A DNA stretch of 7,011 bases, from positions 1 to 7,011 of the forward strand of contig JAICRQ010000180.1 in NCBI GenBank assembly GCA_025966435.1. The letters are read 5' to 3'. Origin of the DNA: Anaerolineales bacterium (GTDB taxonomy: Bacteria; Chloroflexota; Anaerolineae; Anaerolineales; Villigracilaceae). Under the pieces are notes generated by a model, which saw only the letters and a program-made list of their open reading frames with translations, ran no database searches and had not been told where the DNA came from. Positions 5,429 through 7,011 of this stretch are shown here, piece after piece. The first letter of the stretch is position 1. Each line of letters starts with the position of its first letter. The translations under genes and the position numbers were made by a program.

Positions 5429-7011
5429 ATGCCCGACCTTTTCCATTCCCTCCTCAACCAGGATATCGGACATCTGCGCGTGATTGCAGAACTATGGGGG
5501 CTTGAGATTAAGTCCACCGAAGCCGACGCGGCGCGGGAGGAGTTGTCCGTTTCTCTGCTCGAACCAGACCTCTTCGCCGAAGTCACTGACTCGCTCTCCC
5601 CCGAAGCGGACGCTGCCATCACGGACCTCGTCAATGCAGGCGGGCGAATCCCCTGGCCCACCTTCACGCGCAGGTATGGAGAAATCCGCGATGCAGGCGC
5701 GGGGAAACGCGACCGTGAAAAGCTGTATCTGAATCCGGTATCTGCCACGGAAATTTTGTACTATCGCGGGCTTCTGGCGCGCGCCTTCTTCGACACAAAA
5801 AAAGGACCTCAGGAATTCGCCTACATTCCTGATGACTTGCTTTCCCTTTTAGACCGCGAGGAAGATGAAGCACAGCAAAGTGCAGAAGAAACGGAACGTG
5901 TTGAGCCATTAGGGCGTGCCGCCTCCCCCGGCGAAAAGGGACAGGAGATTCCCGCCAACGACCTGATCTTGGACGATGCGACCACATTACTGGCAGCCTT
6001 ACGCCTGGGCATCGAACCACCGGAGACTCGAGTACCTGTGAATGTGTTGCAAGGCTTGTTGCAATCGGCGAACTTAATTAAAGGGACAGCTCCTCAGCCG
6101 GAACCTGTTAAGACATTTCTGGAAGCACCGCGACCGGAAGCACTGGCGATGCTCCAAAATACCTGGATCGAAAGTGAAACGTTCAATGAGCTTTGCCTGA
6201 TGCCAACAATTATCTGCGAAGGTGAATGGCAAAACCAGCCACAGGAAACGAGAGAGTTTTTGCTAAATCTGTTGGATGCAATCCCCGAAGGCAAGTGGTG
6301 GAGCATCAATGCCTTGGTCCGGGATATCAAACAAAGATACGCGGACTTTCAGCGTCCTGCCGGAGATTACGACTCATGGTTCATCAAGCGTCTCTCGGAT
6401 GGGGAGTATCTGCGCGGCTTCAGCTCCTGGGACCAGGTGGATGGCGCCCTCATCAAATATTTCATTACCAGTGTCCTCCACTGGCTCAGGCAGGTTGACC
6501 TGTGTGTTGCGGATGGCGCGACAGAGCCAACCTCATTCCGGATCGTGAGTTCGGAGGCTCAGCTCGCGGCGAAGGAAGATAAAAAAATCCATATTTCATC
6601 CCAGGGGTTAATTTCGATTCCACGGCTTGCGCCGCGGGTGGTGCGCTACCAAGTCTCGCGCTTCTGCGAGTGGGACTCGCCGAAAGATGATATATATCGG
6701 TATCGGATCTCGACCAACTCGCTGACCAAAGCCAGGGAGCAGGGGCTAAAAGTCGAGCATCTGCTTGGATTACTTTCCCGGCATTCCGACGCCGGGGTCC
6801 CACCTTCCCTCGTCAGAGCTCTTAAACGCTGGGAGGTAAACGGCACCGAGGCGAGGGTGCAGACTCAGGTCATTTTAAAGGTAAGCAAGCCTGAAGTTCT
6901 GGAGGAGATGCGTAAATCGCGAGCGTCAAAATTTCTGGGGGAAGTATTAAGCCCGACAACCGTCGTCATCAAAGGCGGAGCCATCCAAAAGGTGATGGAG
7001 GTACTGACGGA
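5429..7011 (+). CDS. XPB/Ssl2 N-terminal (Helicase_C_3)-domain-like protein, C-terminus cut by right edge
   Basis: The frame is open for 527 residues from ATG 5429 to the window end. An in-frame TAA at 5417 leaves this ATG as the natural start, and MPDLFHSLLNQDIGHLRVIA suits the family's usual beginning; no clear Shine-Dalgarno is seen. Residues 1-145 hold a helical region with a winged-helix-like stretch (about 60-140). Residues 141-180 are an acidic, low-complexity linker. Residues 240-360 are helical. From about 387, KIHISSQGLISIPRLAPRVV and then YRISTNSLTKAREQGLKVEH, HLLGLLSRHSDAGVPPSL and WEVNGTEARV match the layout of the Helicase_C_3 domain, the part of XPB that reads DNA damage. No Walker A or DEAH motor motif is present in the visible part; related bacterial proteins are often stand-alone and annotated helicase-associated. 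A role in DNA repair or DNA handling is inferred. A motor domain beyond the edge cannot be excluded. Confidence 0.8.
   Translation, partial: MPDLFHSLLNQDIGHLRVIAELWGLEIKSTEADAAREELSVSLLEPDLFAEVTDSLSPEADAAITDLVNAGGRIPWPTFTRRYGEIRDAGAGKRDREKLYLNPVSATEILYYRGLLARAFFDTKKGPQEFAYIPDDLLSLLDREEDEAQQSAEETERVEPLGRAASPGEKGQEIPANDLILDDATTLLAALRLGIEPPETRVPVNVLQGLLQSANLIKGTAPQPEPVKTFLEAPRPEALAMLQNTWIESETFNELCLMPTIICEGEWQNQPQETREFLLNLLDAIPEGKWWSINALVRDIKQRYADFQRPAGDYDSWFIKRLSDGEYLRGFSSWDQVDGALIKYFITSVLHWLRQVDLCVADGATEPTSFRIVSSEAQLAAKEDKKIHISSQGLISIPRLAPRVVRYQVSRFCEWDSPKDDIYRYRISTNSLTKAREQGLKVEHLLGLLSRHSDAGVPPSLVRALKRWEVNGTEARVQTQVILKVSKPEVLEEMRKSRASKFLGEVLSPTTVVIKGGAIQKVMEVLT

Noticed and set aside
5690..5720. 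GAGKR as a Walker A motif in the XPB-like protein
   Set aside because: It lacks the Ser/Thr after GK and the preceding spacing, and lies in a charged loop; not a nucleotide-binding motif.

Overview
The window looks like ordinary bacterial chromosome: moderately GC-rich, tightly packed, with two divergent gene blocks. I see no phage, plasmid, CRISPR, tRNA or rRNA signal. The best guess at origin is an Anaerolineae-type member of the Chloroflexota. That rests on gene content (a GAF-GGDEF protein, a DgkB/YegS-type lipid kinase, an XPB-N-domain-like protein, a DprE1/DprE2-like pair) and on promoter look (TATAATC boxes). It is an inference from style, not from a marker gene.

Left block, minus strand (2814 to 1): three genes read in the same direction with small gaps, so probably one operon. 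The first is a short-chain dehydrogenase resembling DprE2 (2814-2023). The second is an FAD-binding oxidoreductase resembling DprE1 along its whole length (1980-577). The third is the N-terminal 190 residues of a flavoprotein of the soluble pyridine nucleotide transhydrogenase (Sth) type, which starts with TTG 5 nt after the previous stop and leaves the window at base 1. In actinobacteria DprE1 and DprE2 together turn decaprenyl-phosphoryl-ribose into decaprenyl-phosphoryl-arabinose. Here the substrate is unknown, but an oxidase/reductase pair acting by an oxidised keto intermediate is the natural reading. The third enzyme may tune NADH/NADPH supply.

Middle: a 218-nt divergent intergenic region (2815-3032) holds a good plus-strand promoter candidate (2920-2948), small inverted repeats, and the strong ribosome-binding site that fixes a GTG start for the dehydrogenase.

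Right block, plus strand: a cytoplasmic GAF-GGDEF diguanylate cyclase (3033-4274); a 157-nt gap holding a perfect 16-bp inverted repeat around 66 nt (4317-4414), either a small TA-flanked mobile element remnant or a structured mRNA leader; a diacylglycerol-kinase-family lipid kinase (4432-5349); a 79-nt gap with three tandem AATTACN heptamers and a small hairpin; and a large protein open at the right edge (5429-7011) whose C-terminal visible part resembles the XPB/Ssl2 N-terminal (Helicase_C_3) domain.

The observations most worth following are the DprE1/DprE2-like pair with a transhydrogenase-like third gene, the loss of both redox cysteines in that third gene, and the 4317-4414 inverted-repeat element. 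I found nothing that amounts to a clearly new system.
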